DNA of 52,566 nt from Curtanaerobium respiraculi. GTDB taxonomy: Bacteria > Actinomycetota > Coriobacteriia > Coriobacteriales > Eggerthellaceae. Position 1 is the first letter of the stretch. Every line of letters begins with the position of its first letter. The translations under genes and the position numbers were made by a program. Under the pieces are notes generated by a model. The model was not told the origin of the DNA, did not search any database, and was given only the letters and a program-made list of their open reading frames with translations. Location of the stretch: positions 1 to 52,566 of the forward strand of contig NZ_JANIPD030000004.1 of NCBI RefSeq assembly GCF_024609215.1, written 5' to 3'. Below, piece by piece: positions 1-8,127 of the stretch.

Positions 1-46
1 CGGATGCGGGATGCGATGATATTCCCACTGCATCCACATGGCGCGG

Positions 47-78
47 AAAGACCCTGCGGCTTCTGCTGCAGGGTCTTT
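47..78. terminator. Perfect 11-bp hairpin, terminator-like
   Basis: Arms 47-57 and 68-78 pair perfectly (11 bp) around a 10-nt loop. The stem is flanked by A and T runs, so it could end transcription in either direction, but there is no long T tract. The gene it would serve lies left of the window or is absent. Confidence 0.5.
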
Positions 79-229
79 GCTAAGCGATGCCGGCTTGCAT
101 GTCACTCGCTTAAGTTAATGACATTGGGGATTTAACCCGGCGCTAGTATGCCCGCAGCTCCTACGCCTGCAGTTTTTATGTCTAGAAGCTTCTACGCCTA
201 ATCTAATCGAGCTGATTAAGATCTCAATA

Positions 230-289
230 AATACAAATTCTTACCGTTTTTATGATTCTAAATGATATAAATTGGTAAATATTTGTATT
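230..289. repeat. AT-rich imperfect inverted repeat
   Basis: Arms 230-245 and 274-289 match at 14 of 16 positions around a 28-nt AT-rich centre. About 180-310 is much poorer in GC than everything around it. It could be a regulatory region for a gene to the left, a cruciform, or a remnant of foreign DNA. No coding potential was seen here. Confidence 0.5.
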
Positions 290-329
290 TCTTAATATCG
301 GTCAGCAATATACTCTGTGCCTAGCATAG

Positions 330-458
330 TAATCGCCTGCCTCGGTCGGCCTTTTGCCAGCCGGAAACCAGGCGATTAGCCATTCAGAAATCGGTTTGCA
401 GGGCTCCACACCGTCCGGGCGAACAACCTGCCTGGCGATTAGCCATTCAGAAATCGGT
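330..458. repeat. 25-bp direct repeat plus inverted partial copy
   Basis: A 25-bp sequence starting GGCGATTAGCC occurs without mismatch at 371-395 and 434-458, 63 bp apart. The first ten bases of the unit plus the preceding CA reappear inverted at 330-339, pairing with 369-378. Each unit can also fold on itself (CGATT with AATCG, 11-nt loop). The second copy lies 16 bp past the gatB stop. It resembles a REP-type repeat of a family different from the two others in this window. Confidence 0.65.
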
Positions 459-473
459 ATTGCAGGACGCTGT

Positions 474-2042
474 TTACTCCCCCAGCTTCCGCATGAGCAG
501 CTGGTTGAAGAGCTTGGGATTGCCCTGTCCGCGGCTCGCCTTCATGCACTGGCCCATGAAGAAGCCCAGAAGCCCCTTCTTGCCGCCCTGGTACGCCGCG
601 ACCTTGTCGGGATTGCTCGCCAGCACCTGGTCGACGATCGCCTCAAGCGCGCTGGTGTCGCTTACCTGTTTCATGCCGCGCTCATCGGCGATAACGGAAG
701 GATCCTTATCCTCTTCGAGCACCGCGGCGAGGATCTCCTTGCCCTGCTTGCTCGACACGGCATCGGTTGCCAGCATATCCACCAGCTGCACCATGCGAAC
801 GGGCGTCAGCACGTCCGCATCCAGTGATTCGCCTGCATTCAGGCGCGCGGCAATGTCGTTGATCAGCAGGTTGGCCAGCGGCTTGGCGAATTCGGCCTTG
901 GCGGCCCCCTCCTGCATGCACGCCTCGAAGAAGTTCGCCGTGGCACGATGCTCCACCAAATGGCGCGCGTCGTAGGCGGACAGGCCGAAGTCGGCAATGA
1001 ACCGCTTGGCCTTCTGGTCGGGAAGCTCGGGGAGCTTCGCGCGCACGTTATCGATGAACTCGTCCGTCAGATCGTACGGTGCCAGGTCGGGGTCGGGAAA
1101 CATGCGGTAGTCGTCCGCCGTCTCCTTCACGCGCATGACGACCGTGCGCTTGGTGCTGGGATCCCAATGGCGGGTCTCCTGGTAGATGATGCCACCCTCT
1201 TCGAGCACCTCCGCCTGGCGGCAGATCTCGTAGGCGAGGCCGTCGTGCAGGCTCTTGAAGCTGTTGATGTTCTTGAGCTCGGTCTTCGTGCCCAGCTCCT
1301 TGCTGCCGCGGCGGCGCAGGCTCACGTTGCCGTCGGCGCGCAAGCTGCCCTCCTCCATGCTGCAGTCGGAGATATCCAGCGCCAGCCAAATTTGGCGCAG
1401 CTTCTGCATGAACGCACGTGCCTCCTCGGGCGTGCGTAAGTCGGGCTCCGTCACCAGCTCCATCAGCGGGGTTCCGGCGCGGTTATAATCCACCAGGCTC
1501 TCCGTGGCACCCTCGATACGCCCCTCGGCACCGCCCACGTGCACCAGCTTGGCTGCATCCTCCTCCATGTGGATGCGCGTGATGCCCACGTGCGCGATGT
1601 AGCCGTCCTCGGTGCGCGTGATATTCTCGTCCCGATCGCCGGGTTTCAAAGCGGCCAGGTTGTAGCGTTCCTCAGCGCCGCGTCCATCCATGTCCAAATC
1701 GAGCCACCCGCGCATGCAGAACGCCTTGGGGCCCTGAGTGGTTTGGAAGTTCTTCGACATATCGGGATACATGTACCCTTTGCGGTAGAACATGGTGTGC
1801 TTTTCGATATCGCAGTTGGTGGCGAGGCCGGCCAGCACGATATTCTCGATCGCAGCCTTGTTGGGCACGGGAAGCGCGCCCGGCAGGCCCAGGCACACCG
1901 GGCAGGTGTGCGTATTGGGCTCCGCGCCGAACTCCAGCTTGCAACCGCAGAACATCTTCGTCTCGAGCTTGGTCAGCTCGCAATGGACTTCCAGCCCGAT
2001 AACGGCTTCCCAATCCCTCAGGACCTCTTCCATCGTTTTCAC
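474..2042 (-). CDS. gatB: Asp-tRNA(Asn)/Glu-tRNA(Gln) amidotransferase subunit B
   Basis: GatB (522 aa) is the kinase and tRNA-binding subunit of the GatCAB amidotransferase, which converts Glu-tRNA(Gln) and Asp-tRNA(Asn) to the amidated forms. The start region has the family signature WEAVIGLEVHCEL. The zinc-site cysteines are visible as CGC followed by CPVC, and the C-terminal YqeY-like tail is complete. The start is GTG at 2042, placed 8 nt after an AAGGAGG ribosome site inside the end of gatA; an ATG three codons later is too far from it. It is the last gene of gatC-gatA-gatB and is 3 bp from gatA. Having GatCAB implies that GlnRS and/or AsnRS may be missing from the genome. Confidence 0.97.
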   Translation of the reverse strand: MKTMEEVLRDWEAVIGLEVHCELTKLETKMFCGCKLEFGAEPNTHTCPVCLGLPGALPVPNKAAIENIVLAGLATNCDIEKHTMFYRKGYMYPDMSKNFQTTQGPKAFCMRGWLDLDMDGRGAEERYNLAALKPGDRDENITRTEDGYIAHVGITRIHMEEDAAKLVHVGGAEGRIEGATESLVDYNRAGTPLMELVTEPDLRTPEEARAFMQKLRQIWLALDISDCSMEEGSLRADGNVSLRRRGSKELGTKTELKNINSFKSLHDGLAYEICRQAEVLEEGGIIYQETRHWDPSTKRTVVMRVKETADDYRMFPDPDLAPYDLTDEFIDNVRAKLPELPDQKAKRFIADFGLSAYDARHLVEHRATANFFEACMQEGAAKAEFAKPLANLLINDIAARLNAGESLDADVLTPVRMVQLVDMLATDAVSSKQGKEILAAVLEEDKDPSVIADERGMKQVSDTSALEAIVDQVLASNPDKVAAYQGGKKGLLGFFMGQCMKASRGQGNPKLFNQLLMRKLGE

Positions 2043-2045
2043 GGG

Positions 2046-3527
2046 CTATTCCTCCTTCTCGGCGAACCGGGGCGCGACCGAGGCGCTGCCGTAGAGACGC
2101 TCCAGCTCGGCCGCCACGCGCAGCATGTTCCTATCGCGGAACGGCGGGGCGATCAGCTGGCATCCGACCGGCAGATGGGAATCTGCGCCCAATCCGAGCG
2201 GCATGTTCATGCCGCCGTTGCCGGCGATGTTGATGCTGATGGTGAAAATGTCCGATAGGTACATCGTTGTAGGATCGCTGACCTCGCCGAACTTGAACGC
2301 CGTACGGGGGCTTACGGGAGCGAGGATGCAATCGACCTTCTCGAACGCACGCGTGTAATCCTGCGTGATGAGCGTGCGCACCTGCTGGGCGGGGTAGTAG
2401 TACGTGTCGTACACGCCCGCGGACAGCAGGTAGCTGCCCAGCATGATGCGGCGGCGCGCCTCGGGACCGAAGCCTTTGGCGCGACTGGCATCGTCCTGGC
2501 TGTTCAAGTCTTTATGGCCGGGATCCTGGTAACCGTAGCGCACGCCGTCGAAGCGGGACAGGTTGCTGAACGCCTCGCAGGGACCCAACACGTAATAGGC
2601 GCTCATCGCGGCTGCGGCGTTGGGAAGGTCGATCTCGACCATCTGCGCGCCTTGCGCCTCCAACTTCTCGGCGGCTTCCTGCACCGCGGCCCTCATCTCC
2701 GGTTCGAGGCCCTTGGCGTTCATGAATTCCGGCACAATGCCGATCCTCATCCCCTGCACGCCTGCGTTCAAATCGGAGGTGAAATCGACCGAGCACTCCT
2801 GGCTCGTGCAATCGAGTGGATCGCGCCCGGAAAGCGCATTCATCGCCAAGGCTGCGTCGCGCACCGTGCGGGAGAAGGGGCCTACCTGGTCGAGCGAGCT
2901 GCCGAACGCAACGACGCCATAGCGGCTGACCACGCCGTACGTGGGCTTCACAGCCACGGTTCCGGTGAAGCAGCCGGGCTGGCGGATGCTGCCGCCCGTG
3001 TCGGATCCGAGCGTGATGGTCGCCATGCCGGCCGCCACGGCAGCTGCGCTCCCGCCGCTGCTCCCGCCCGGAACGCGGCTCAGATCCCACGGGTTCTTCG
3101 TCGTGCCGAATGCGCTGGTCTCCGTGGAGCTGCCGAAGGCGAACTCGTCCATGTTCAGCTTGCCCAGGGGAATCGCCCCAGCGTCGAGCATGTTCTGCAC
3201 GCACGTTGCCGTATAAGGGGACACATAGCCTTCCAGCATGCGGCTCGCGCAGGTGGTGTGCGTGCCGGTGAGGTTCATGTTGTCCTTGAACGCGACGGGA
3301 ACGCCGGCAAGGGGGCCGACCTCGTCGATCGCGCCCGCTGCGATGGCGTCATCGACCGCATCGGCGGCGGACAGCGCCAGATCGGGCGTCACTTCCAAAA
3401 AGGCGTTGATCGACGCGTCGACCGATTCGATGCGCCCGAGCGCGCCCTCGGCGACCTCGCGCGCGGTGAAGTCCTTCGACCGCAGCCCTTCGGCGATCGC
3501 CTGGGCATCCATGCATCCGAATTCCAT
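2046..3527 (-). CDS. gatA: Asp-tRNA(Asn)/Glu-tRNA(Gln) amidotransferase subunit A
   Basis: GatA is the glutaminase subunit, which hydrolyses glutamine and channels ammonia to GatB. The amidase-signature Ser-cisSer-Lys triad is visible: Lys in AFKDNMN, then GGSSGGSAAAVAAG, then GSDTGGSIRQPG. At about 493 aa the length is normal. ATG at 3527 shares its A with the gatC TGA stop, so translation is coupled. An in-frame GTG at 3530 and an ATG at 3512 are alternative starts. Confidence 0.97.
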   Translation of the reverse strand: MEFGCMDAQAIAEGLRSKDFTAREVAEGALGRIESVDASINAFLEVTPDLALSAADAVDDAIAAGAIDEVGPLAGVPVAFKDNMNLTGTHTTCASRMLEGYVSPYTATCVQNMLDAGAIPLGKLNMDEFAFGSSTETSAFGTTKNPWDLSRVPGGSSGGSAAAVAAGMATITLGSDTGGSIRQPGCFTGTVAVKPTYGVVSRYGVVAFGSSLDQVGPFSRTVRDAALAMNALSGRDPLDCTSQECSVDFTSDLNAGVQGMRIGIVPEFMNAKGLEPEMRAAVQEAAEKLEAQGAQMVEIDLPNAAAAMSAYYVLGPCEAFSNLSRFDGVRYGYQDPGHKDLNSQDDASRAKGFGPEARRRIMLGSYLLSAGVYDTYYYPAQQVRTLITQDYTRAFEKVDCILAPVSPRTAFKFGEVSDPTTMYLSDIFTISINIAGNGGMNMPLGLGADSHLPVGCQLIAPPFRDRNMLRVAAELERLYGSASVAPRFAEKEE

Positions 3528-3835
3528 CACGCCTCGCCCCCGCCCAGGATCGAAGGGATCAGGAACTGGCCGTCACGCTGGCGCGGCGCGTTGGAAAGCG
3601 CCTCTTCTTGGGTGAATCCGGGGACTTCCACATCCTCGCGCATGACGTTCGACAGATCGCCGATGGGGTGGAATGTGGGTTCCACACCCTCCAGATCGTA
3701 TTCGGTGATGGGCTTGAGGCTGTCGATGATCGCATTCAGGTCGGCGGTCATCTGCGGAAGCTCGTCATCGGCGATGCCGATACGGCAATATTCCGCGATA
3801 TTCCGAACATCATGTTCGGTCACATGCTGGGTCAT
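3527..3835 (-). CDS. gatC: Asp-tRNA(Asn)/Glu-tRNA(Gln) amidotransferase subunit C
   Basis: This small subunit (102 aa) wraps around GatA and stabilises the GatAB complex. The sequence has the typical start TEHDVRNIAEYCRIGI, the central PTFHPIGDLSNVMREDV and the C-terminal motif RQRDGQFLIPSIL. ATG at 3835 is preceded by GAAGGAAG. The frame stays open further upstream, but that stretch has no family resemblance. It is the first gene of the operon; the 125-bp gap before the LuxR gene should hold the promoter, with TAAAAT as a weak -10 candidate. Confidence 0.95.
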   Translation of the reverse strand: MTQHVTEHDVRNIAEYCRIGIADDELPQMTADLNAIIDSLKPITEYDLEGVEPTFHPIGDLSNVMREDVEVPGFTQEEALSNAPRQRDGQFLIPSILGGGEA

Positions 3836-3959
3836 GAGTCTTCCTTCGTGTGCGAATATGCGCGTTGTCGTCGCGAACTGATTCATTTTAGCAAACAGCA
3901 GGATAAGTGGGCTGCCCCCGATCGCGATGCCACGAACTTTTGATGGGCCTCTACGGTCC

Positions 3960-5396
3960 CTACGGATGGATGAGGGCGAGAAGCTCCGGGTGGGAGTGGA
4001 TGCCGAGCTTGGCGTAAATATGCTTGACATGCGCTTTCACCGTGTTGCGGCTGATCACAAGCTCCTCTTCGATGGCGGCACGGTCCTTCCCGCAGGCGAG
4101 CATCTTGAAAACCTCGGACTCGCGCGGGGTCAAGCCGTATTCGCCGGCAATGGAGGCGCAACGAACATCGAAATCTTTCGCGGGGTCGATCGCAGGCTCT
4201 TCCCGCGCATCCACCGTGCGGACCACGCCCATCACGGTATCACCGAAGCTGAAGCCCTGCATGGCGAAGATCAGATATCCCACCAAGGCGACCACCACGG
4301 CCATGCTGACCACGACAAGAACATCGGACTCGATCGCAAACAGCTGATTCCCCCATACACCCAAGGACGCGCCGAAAATGGATCCGACAGCCCCGACGCC
4401 GGATCCCCAGGCAAAAGCGGAAACCCCGGTCGTGGGATTGCGGTGCGCGACCGCGGCGAGCACGACCCAGGCAACCATGGAGAACAGGGCGTTGTCCATG
4501 GAGAGCACGATGCTGCTCGCCTCCAGCAGCGATGGGTCCCGCGCGTTCACCAGGAAGAACCCGGCGACGAACAGAAGCAGCGATGCGCGAACGACCGCAT
4601 CGGAATCCAGCACGTGCCACGTGACGATCACGCCTATTGCGACGGCACCCAGCGGGACGAGTGTGATGAAATCCGCAACTGGCACGCCTCCCACCTCGCC
4701 GAACCGCATCGCAAAGCCGAATGCAAGATGGAACATGAACAGGCAGACGAACACCTGGCTCGCCAGCGGCAAGAACGTGTTGGGCTGCGTGATCACCACA
4801 TCCAACGGCGCTTCCGATTCCGCGATACGGTCGAGGGTGGGCTGCACGCGCCTGCGCACGAGTGCAAGGGTGGCCAACGGAGCGCCAAGATACAGGCAGA
4901 AACCGACGATCATGGGAGCCAGCCAGCTTAACGCCGTGAACGCATAGCCCAAGGTGAAACCGACCGTCACCGCCACCGACGCCCGCACGGCATCGTTCTG
5001 CGCGACCACGAGGCCCACCATGACGTTCACGCCCGCGCGGCCGAGGGAGATAAACGATGCCCCCAAGACAAGGGACGCGGCAGACGGACGGACGAACAGC
5101 GCCGCCACCGTCATCACCGAGCCGAGGGCGAGGAACAGCAACGTCATCCCGACGAACAGCTCCAGATGCAGTGCTCTCGGCTTGAACGCCGAGACATAGC
5201 CGACGCCGAGCAGGAGGATCGCATTCGCCGCCACGGAGATATCCCGCGCATAGGGGAACACGGTGTCGAACAGCGGGAACGCGGCCATGTTCATAACGGA
5301 ACGGCCCAAGACGAACAATGCAACCGCTATGGTCGCACACCAAAAAGTGCTGTTGAACGTGCGTTCTATCGACCCCGCCTCTTGCGTGCTTTCCAT
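3960..5396 (-). CDS. LuxR-family regulator with multi-helix membrane domain
   Basis: This 478-aa protein has about 10-12 hydrophobic helices over residues 1-400, followed by a LuxR-type helix-turn-helix at about 408-478 (LTPRESEVFKML, then SRNTVKAHVKHIYAKLGIHS). That architecture is abundant in Eggerthellaceae, where such genes sit beside respiratory reductase operons and probably sense the substrate at the membrane (family knowledge, ligand unknown). ATG at 5396 follows a strong AGGAAGG site; an open extension upstream is not needed. It lies downstream of the flavoprotein on the same strand, separated by a terminator, so it probably has its own promoter and controls the cytochrome-flavoprotein operon. 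Confidence 0.9.
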   Translation of the reverse strand: MESTQEAGSIERTFNSTFWCATIAVALFVLGRSVMNMAAFPLFDTVFPYARDISVAANAILLLGVGYVSAFKPRALHLELFVGMTLLFLALGSVMTVAALFVRPSAASLVLGASFISLGRAGVNVMVGLVVAQNDAVRASVAVTVGFTLGYAFTALSWLAPMIVGFCLYLGAPLATLALVRRRVQPTLDRIAESEAPLDVVITQPNTFLPLASQVFVCLFMFHLAFGFAMRFGEVGGVPVADFITLVPLGAVAIGVIVTWHVLDSDAVVRASLLLFVAGFFLVNARDPSLLEASSIVLSMDNALFSMVAWVVLAAVAHRNPTTGVSAFAWGSGVGAVGSIFGASLGVWGNQLFAIESDVLVVVSMAVVVALVGYLIFAMQGFSFGDTVMGVVRTVDAREEPAIDPAKDFDVRCASIAGEYGLTPRESEVFKMLACGKDRAAIEEELVISRNTVKAHVKHIYAKLGIHSHPELLALIHP

Positions 5397-5473
5397 GCTT
5401 CCTTCCTCGCTGAACAAAGTACCATCCCCACGCCCGGCAGCCAACGGAGTTTTTCGCCGGAGGAAGGAAAGGA

Positions 5474-5502
5474 CCCCAAACGCCAGAGGACGGCGTTTGG
5501 GG
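5474..5502 (-). terminator. Rho-independent terminator after the flavoprotein gene
   Basis: A perfect 11-bp stem (5474-5484 with 5492-5502) and a 7-nt loop are followed on the minus strand by a T/C-rich tract (TCCTTTCCTTCC). It lies between the flavoprotein stop and the LuxR start. Confidence 0.8.
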
Positions 5503-5564
5503 CCTCGAAAGCATTCGGCCGAAGGCGGGCCCTACCGTTGCGAAACCATCCTTCGCTTGAACGA

Positions 5565-7286
5565 TCAGACCTCCCGCGTTGCAGCCAGACGACCGGCGCG
5601 ACGGCCGAATGTGAAGGTGCGGCCGCAGGCAAAGCCGACGAACAGGCTGGGGTACGTGAAGTTGAACAGACCGCCCGAATCGTTGCCGGTCATGTACAAA
5701 CCCTCGATTGCCTTGCCCTCGGCGTCCAACGGCTGCATGTCGGTGTTGATGCGGATGCCGTCGATGGTCGCCAGGAACCAGCAGCCCGTGCGGATGCCGT
5801 AGAAGGGCGGATGGTTCAGCGGGAGCAGGCGCTGCGGCTCCTTGTTGAAGTCGGCATCGTGGCCGGCCTCGGCGTACTCGTTGTACTTCTTCCAGCTCGC
5901 AACCGTGGCGTCGACTGGGAGACCGAGCTGCTTGGCAAGATCTTCCATCGTGTCAGCTTTGATCAAATAGCCCTTCTCGATGAGTTTTTCGAACTCGGGG
6001 GCCATCGTGTCGATATGGCGATTCATGGGCGCGCCGTTGTCCCACGGGAACAGACGGCAGCAGCCGTGCTCGTCAAAGCTGCGGCACTGCTCGTAGTAGT
6101 CGGAGTCGAACACATCCACATACACGTGATGCGGCTGCATCGTTGCGGCATGGAGCACGAAGTCGTAGGGCAGCGCCTCGTTCACGAAGCGCTCGCCGTT
6201 CAGGTTCAGCTTCAGAAACGGTTGCTCGCCGAACCACCACCATTCGCCGTTGACGTCGGAACCGGGGAATTCGTCCGGACGAACGGCGCTGCGGTTGAAA
6301 AGGACAGAGGTGCCAACCGGATCCATGGCACCAGCGCCGGCCCACAAAGCGGCCTTGATTCCGTCGCCGGAGTTGCCGCCGCCTTTGCCGTTGTTGATGC
6401 GGATGTCCTGATTCCACGGCTGACGCGTTTCGAGCATCTGGGTGTTGGCTGCGTAACCGCCCGTGGACAGTATGACGCCCTTGCTCGCGTTCACGCGGAT
6501 GTAGTGCTTGTCGGCGTCGGAACGGCAGATCACGCCGGTCACACGGCCACGCTCATCCTGCTCGAGCTTGACCATCGAAGTGTCCATCAGGAACTCCGCG
6601 CCCTTTTCCTGGGCGTACTGCGCCAGATAAGCGCCGAACTTGGGAGCCTCCTTATCGAGCTTCTGGGGGCTGTGGCTGGTCGCCCAGGCACGCTCGGGCA
6701 GGTTGGTATCGCCCACGCCGGCTTCCCACCACATCTTGAACTTGCCTTCGCGCTCGCAGATATCGGTGACCCAGTCCAACATAGCGCCGGACTCTTCGGC
6801 CCAGACGTTCAGCAACCTGCGATCGGCGGTTCCGTTGCTGTAGCGCACGAAGTCGTCAAGCGCCTTGTCGATGTCGATCACGCAGTCGGGATGCTCCACC
6901 GCGCCCTCCTGCTGAAGGCGGGAATTGTACGCGCCGATATCCTCGCGCATGTTGGCACCCGGATTGGACTGCTGGTCGATGCCAAGCACCTTGGCGCCGT
7001 TCTCGGCAGCGCTGATGATGGCGGGAATGCCGCCCGTTCCGCAGCCGACAACCACAACTTCGTATTCGAGCGTTTCGGTGATATCAGACTCGGCGACCTC
7101 GGGAGCCGTGCCCAGCCAGCTCGGGGTTTGCAGGGAGCTGGTGCGCAGGTTCGTCATTTCGGCAGTGCTGGCGGCAGTTGCCGGCTTGCCCTTGCCGCAA
7201 CCGGCTAGACCGGTGGCGGCCATGGCGCCCAACGCGGCGACGCCGGCTCCTTTGAGGAATCCCCGGCGGGAAACTTGGCTAGTCAT
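5565..7286 (-). CDS. Tat-exported FAD-dependent reductase (fumarate-reductase family)
   Basis: This 573-aa flavoprotein begins with a twin-arginine signal (SRRGFLK, residues 6-12) and a lipobox-like LAGC with Cys30. An FAD-binding Rossmann motif VVVGCGTGG lies near residues 78-86, and the C-terminal GNDSGGLFNFTYPSL is typical of the FrdA/urocanate-reductase group. It should act outside the membrane and reduce an organic acceptor with electrons from the cytochrome encoded just upstream. Its start overlaps the cytochrome stop by 8 bp (7279-7286), so the two are coupled. The architecture resembles the cgr1-cgr2 pair of Eggerthella lenta, but the substrate cannot be read from the sequence. Confidence 0.9.
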   Translation of the reverse strand: MTSQVSRRGFLKGAGVAALGAMAATGLAGCGKGKPATAASTAEMTNLRTSSLQTPSWLGTAPEVAESDITETLEYEVVVVGCGTGGIPAIISAAENGAKVLGIDQQSNPGANMREDIGAYNSRLQQEGAVEHPDCVIDIDKALDDFVRYSNGTADRRLLNVWAEESGAMLDWVTDICEREGKFKMWWEAGVGDTNLPERAWATSHSPQKLDKEAPKFGAYLAQYAQEKGAEFLMDTSMVKLEQDERGRVTGVICRSDADKHYIRVNASKGVILSTGGYAANTQMLETRQPWNQDIRINNGKGGGNSGDGIKAALWAGAGAMDPVGTSVLFNRSAVRPDEFPGSDVNGEWWWFGEQPFLKLNLNGERFVNEALPYDFVLHAATMQPHHVYVDVFDSDYYEQCRSFDEHGCCRLFPWDNGAPMNRHIDTMAPEFEKLIEKGYLIKADTMEDLAKQLGLPVDATVASWKKYNEYAEAGHDADFNKEPQRLLPLNHPPFYGIRTGCWFLATIDGIRINTDMQPLDAEGKAIEGLYMTGNDSGGLFNFTYPSLFVGFACGRTFTFGRRAGRLAATREV

Positions 7287-7878
7287 TCGAGACCTCCCAT
7301 CCCTCGGGGGCGTTCAGGGTGTGGCACTTGCCGCAGTACAGCGTGCTCTTGGAGTGGGATTTGTGGCAATCGCCGCACACGAGGCTGCCATCCTGGTGGC
7401 TGCTATGCGGATTGTACTTGGCATCGTTGCCCTCGAAGCCCCAGGTGGCATCTACGACATCGTTCCAATCATGGCAGCCGCTCTTCAGGCAGAACTCCTC
7501 GTTCGCCATGTACTGGTTAGCGGGAATCTGAAGGTTGCCCTGCTCGTCCACGACGAAGCTGTCGTCGATCCACATGCCGACCTCGGCAACCTGCTCGCCG
7601 ATGCGCGCCTCGTGGCAATCCAGGCAGCTCACTTTTGCAGCGGCATGCTGCGTGACCAGGCAGCCGGGATCCCCTTCGTAATAGGATTCGACGTAGTTGT
7701 CCATGGGCGCGTGGCAAACGGCGTTGCAGAACCCCGGCGTGTTGTGCCACACGCCGAAGCCGATGCCGCACACGATGAGAACCGCGGCGACGATCCCCAC
7801 GACCATCGGCCATTTCTTGCGCTTAGGCGCAGCAGCGGTCTGCAGATCCGCTGCCGGGCCCTTCTTTTCTTCGGTCAT
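7279..7878 (-). CDS. Membrane-anchored multihaem cytochrome c (NapC/NrfH-like)
   Basis: This 199-aa protein has a short cytoplasmic N-terminus, one membrane anchor (about 25-44) and an extracytoplasmic part with five haem motifs. Three are standard CX2CH (CLDCH at 85, CGDCH at 168, CGKCH at 182). The first is CX3CH (CNAVCH at 51), and CLKSGCH at 130 is CX4CH. The family takes electrons from menaquinol and passes them to a periplasmic-side reductase, here the flavoprotein encoded next. ATG at 7878 follows GGAAGGAGGAGCA, a very strong ribosome site. It is the first gene of a two-gene operon. Confidence 0.92.
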   Translation of the reverse strand: MTEEKKGPAADLQTAAAPKRKKWPMVVGIVAAVLIVCGIGFGVWHNTPGFCNAVCHAPMDNYVESYYEGDPGCLVTQHAAAKVSCLDCHEARIGEQVAEVGMWIDDSFVVDEQGNLQIPANQYMANEEFCLKSGCHDWNDVVDATWGFEGNDAKYNPHSSHQDGSLVCGDCHKSHSKSTLYCGKCHTLNAPEGWEVSND

Positions 7879-7921
7879 TGCTCCTCCTTCCCTAACCCAT
7901 ATGAAGCAATTTCCATGCCGC

Positions 7922-7967
7922 AGTATGGAGAAAATGAAGAGAAGGAACCATTACCCCCTGGGGTAAT
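7922..7967 (-). promoter_or_regulatory. Candidate activator site and promoter of the cytochrome-flavoprotein operon
   Basis: A perfect palindrome ATTACCCC-CT-GGGGTAAT lies at 7950-7967. On the minus strand CATACT (7927-7922) can act as -10; the -35 position is poor. A start site near 7915 would place the palindrome centre near -43, the usual place for an activator that touches RNA polymerase. The neighbouring LuxR protein is the obvious candidate ligand; this is inference. Confidence 0.6.
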
Positions 7968-8010
7968 ATTTCGTTATCGCAGGTCAAAGATGTTCTCAGC
8001 GAACAGCCGT

Positions 8011-8103
8011 CCAGGACGGCACGCAAGCTGGATCAGAGTGCCCTCGATGTCGCCCGGATCGATGTTGGACACGTGCCCAGGACGGAATCAAGCGGGATCA
8101 GAG
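8011..8103. repeat. Imperfect 27-28 bp direct repeat
   Basis: Copies at 8011-8038 and 8077-8103 share CCAGGACGG, CAAGC and GGATCAGAG with a few differences. They lie in the gap between the aldolase-like gene and the cytochrome promoter. No reading frame there looks real; they may be the remains of a decayed gene. Confidence 0.45.
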
Positions 8104-8127
8104 GACTCCGGCGCAGCCGATATCCGC

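Noticed and set aside
5166-7208. 680-codon plus-strand frame opposite the flavoprotein gene
   Set aside because: Antisense of a clearly real gene, with low-complexity composition typical of shadow frames. The same holds for 13455-15050 opposite dnaE.
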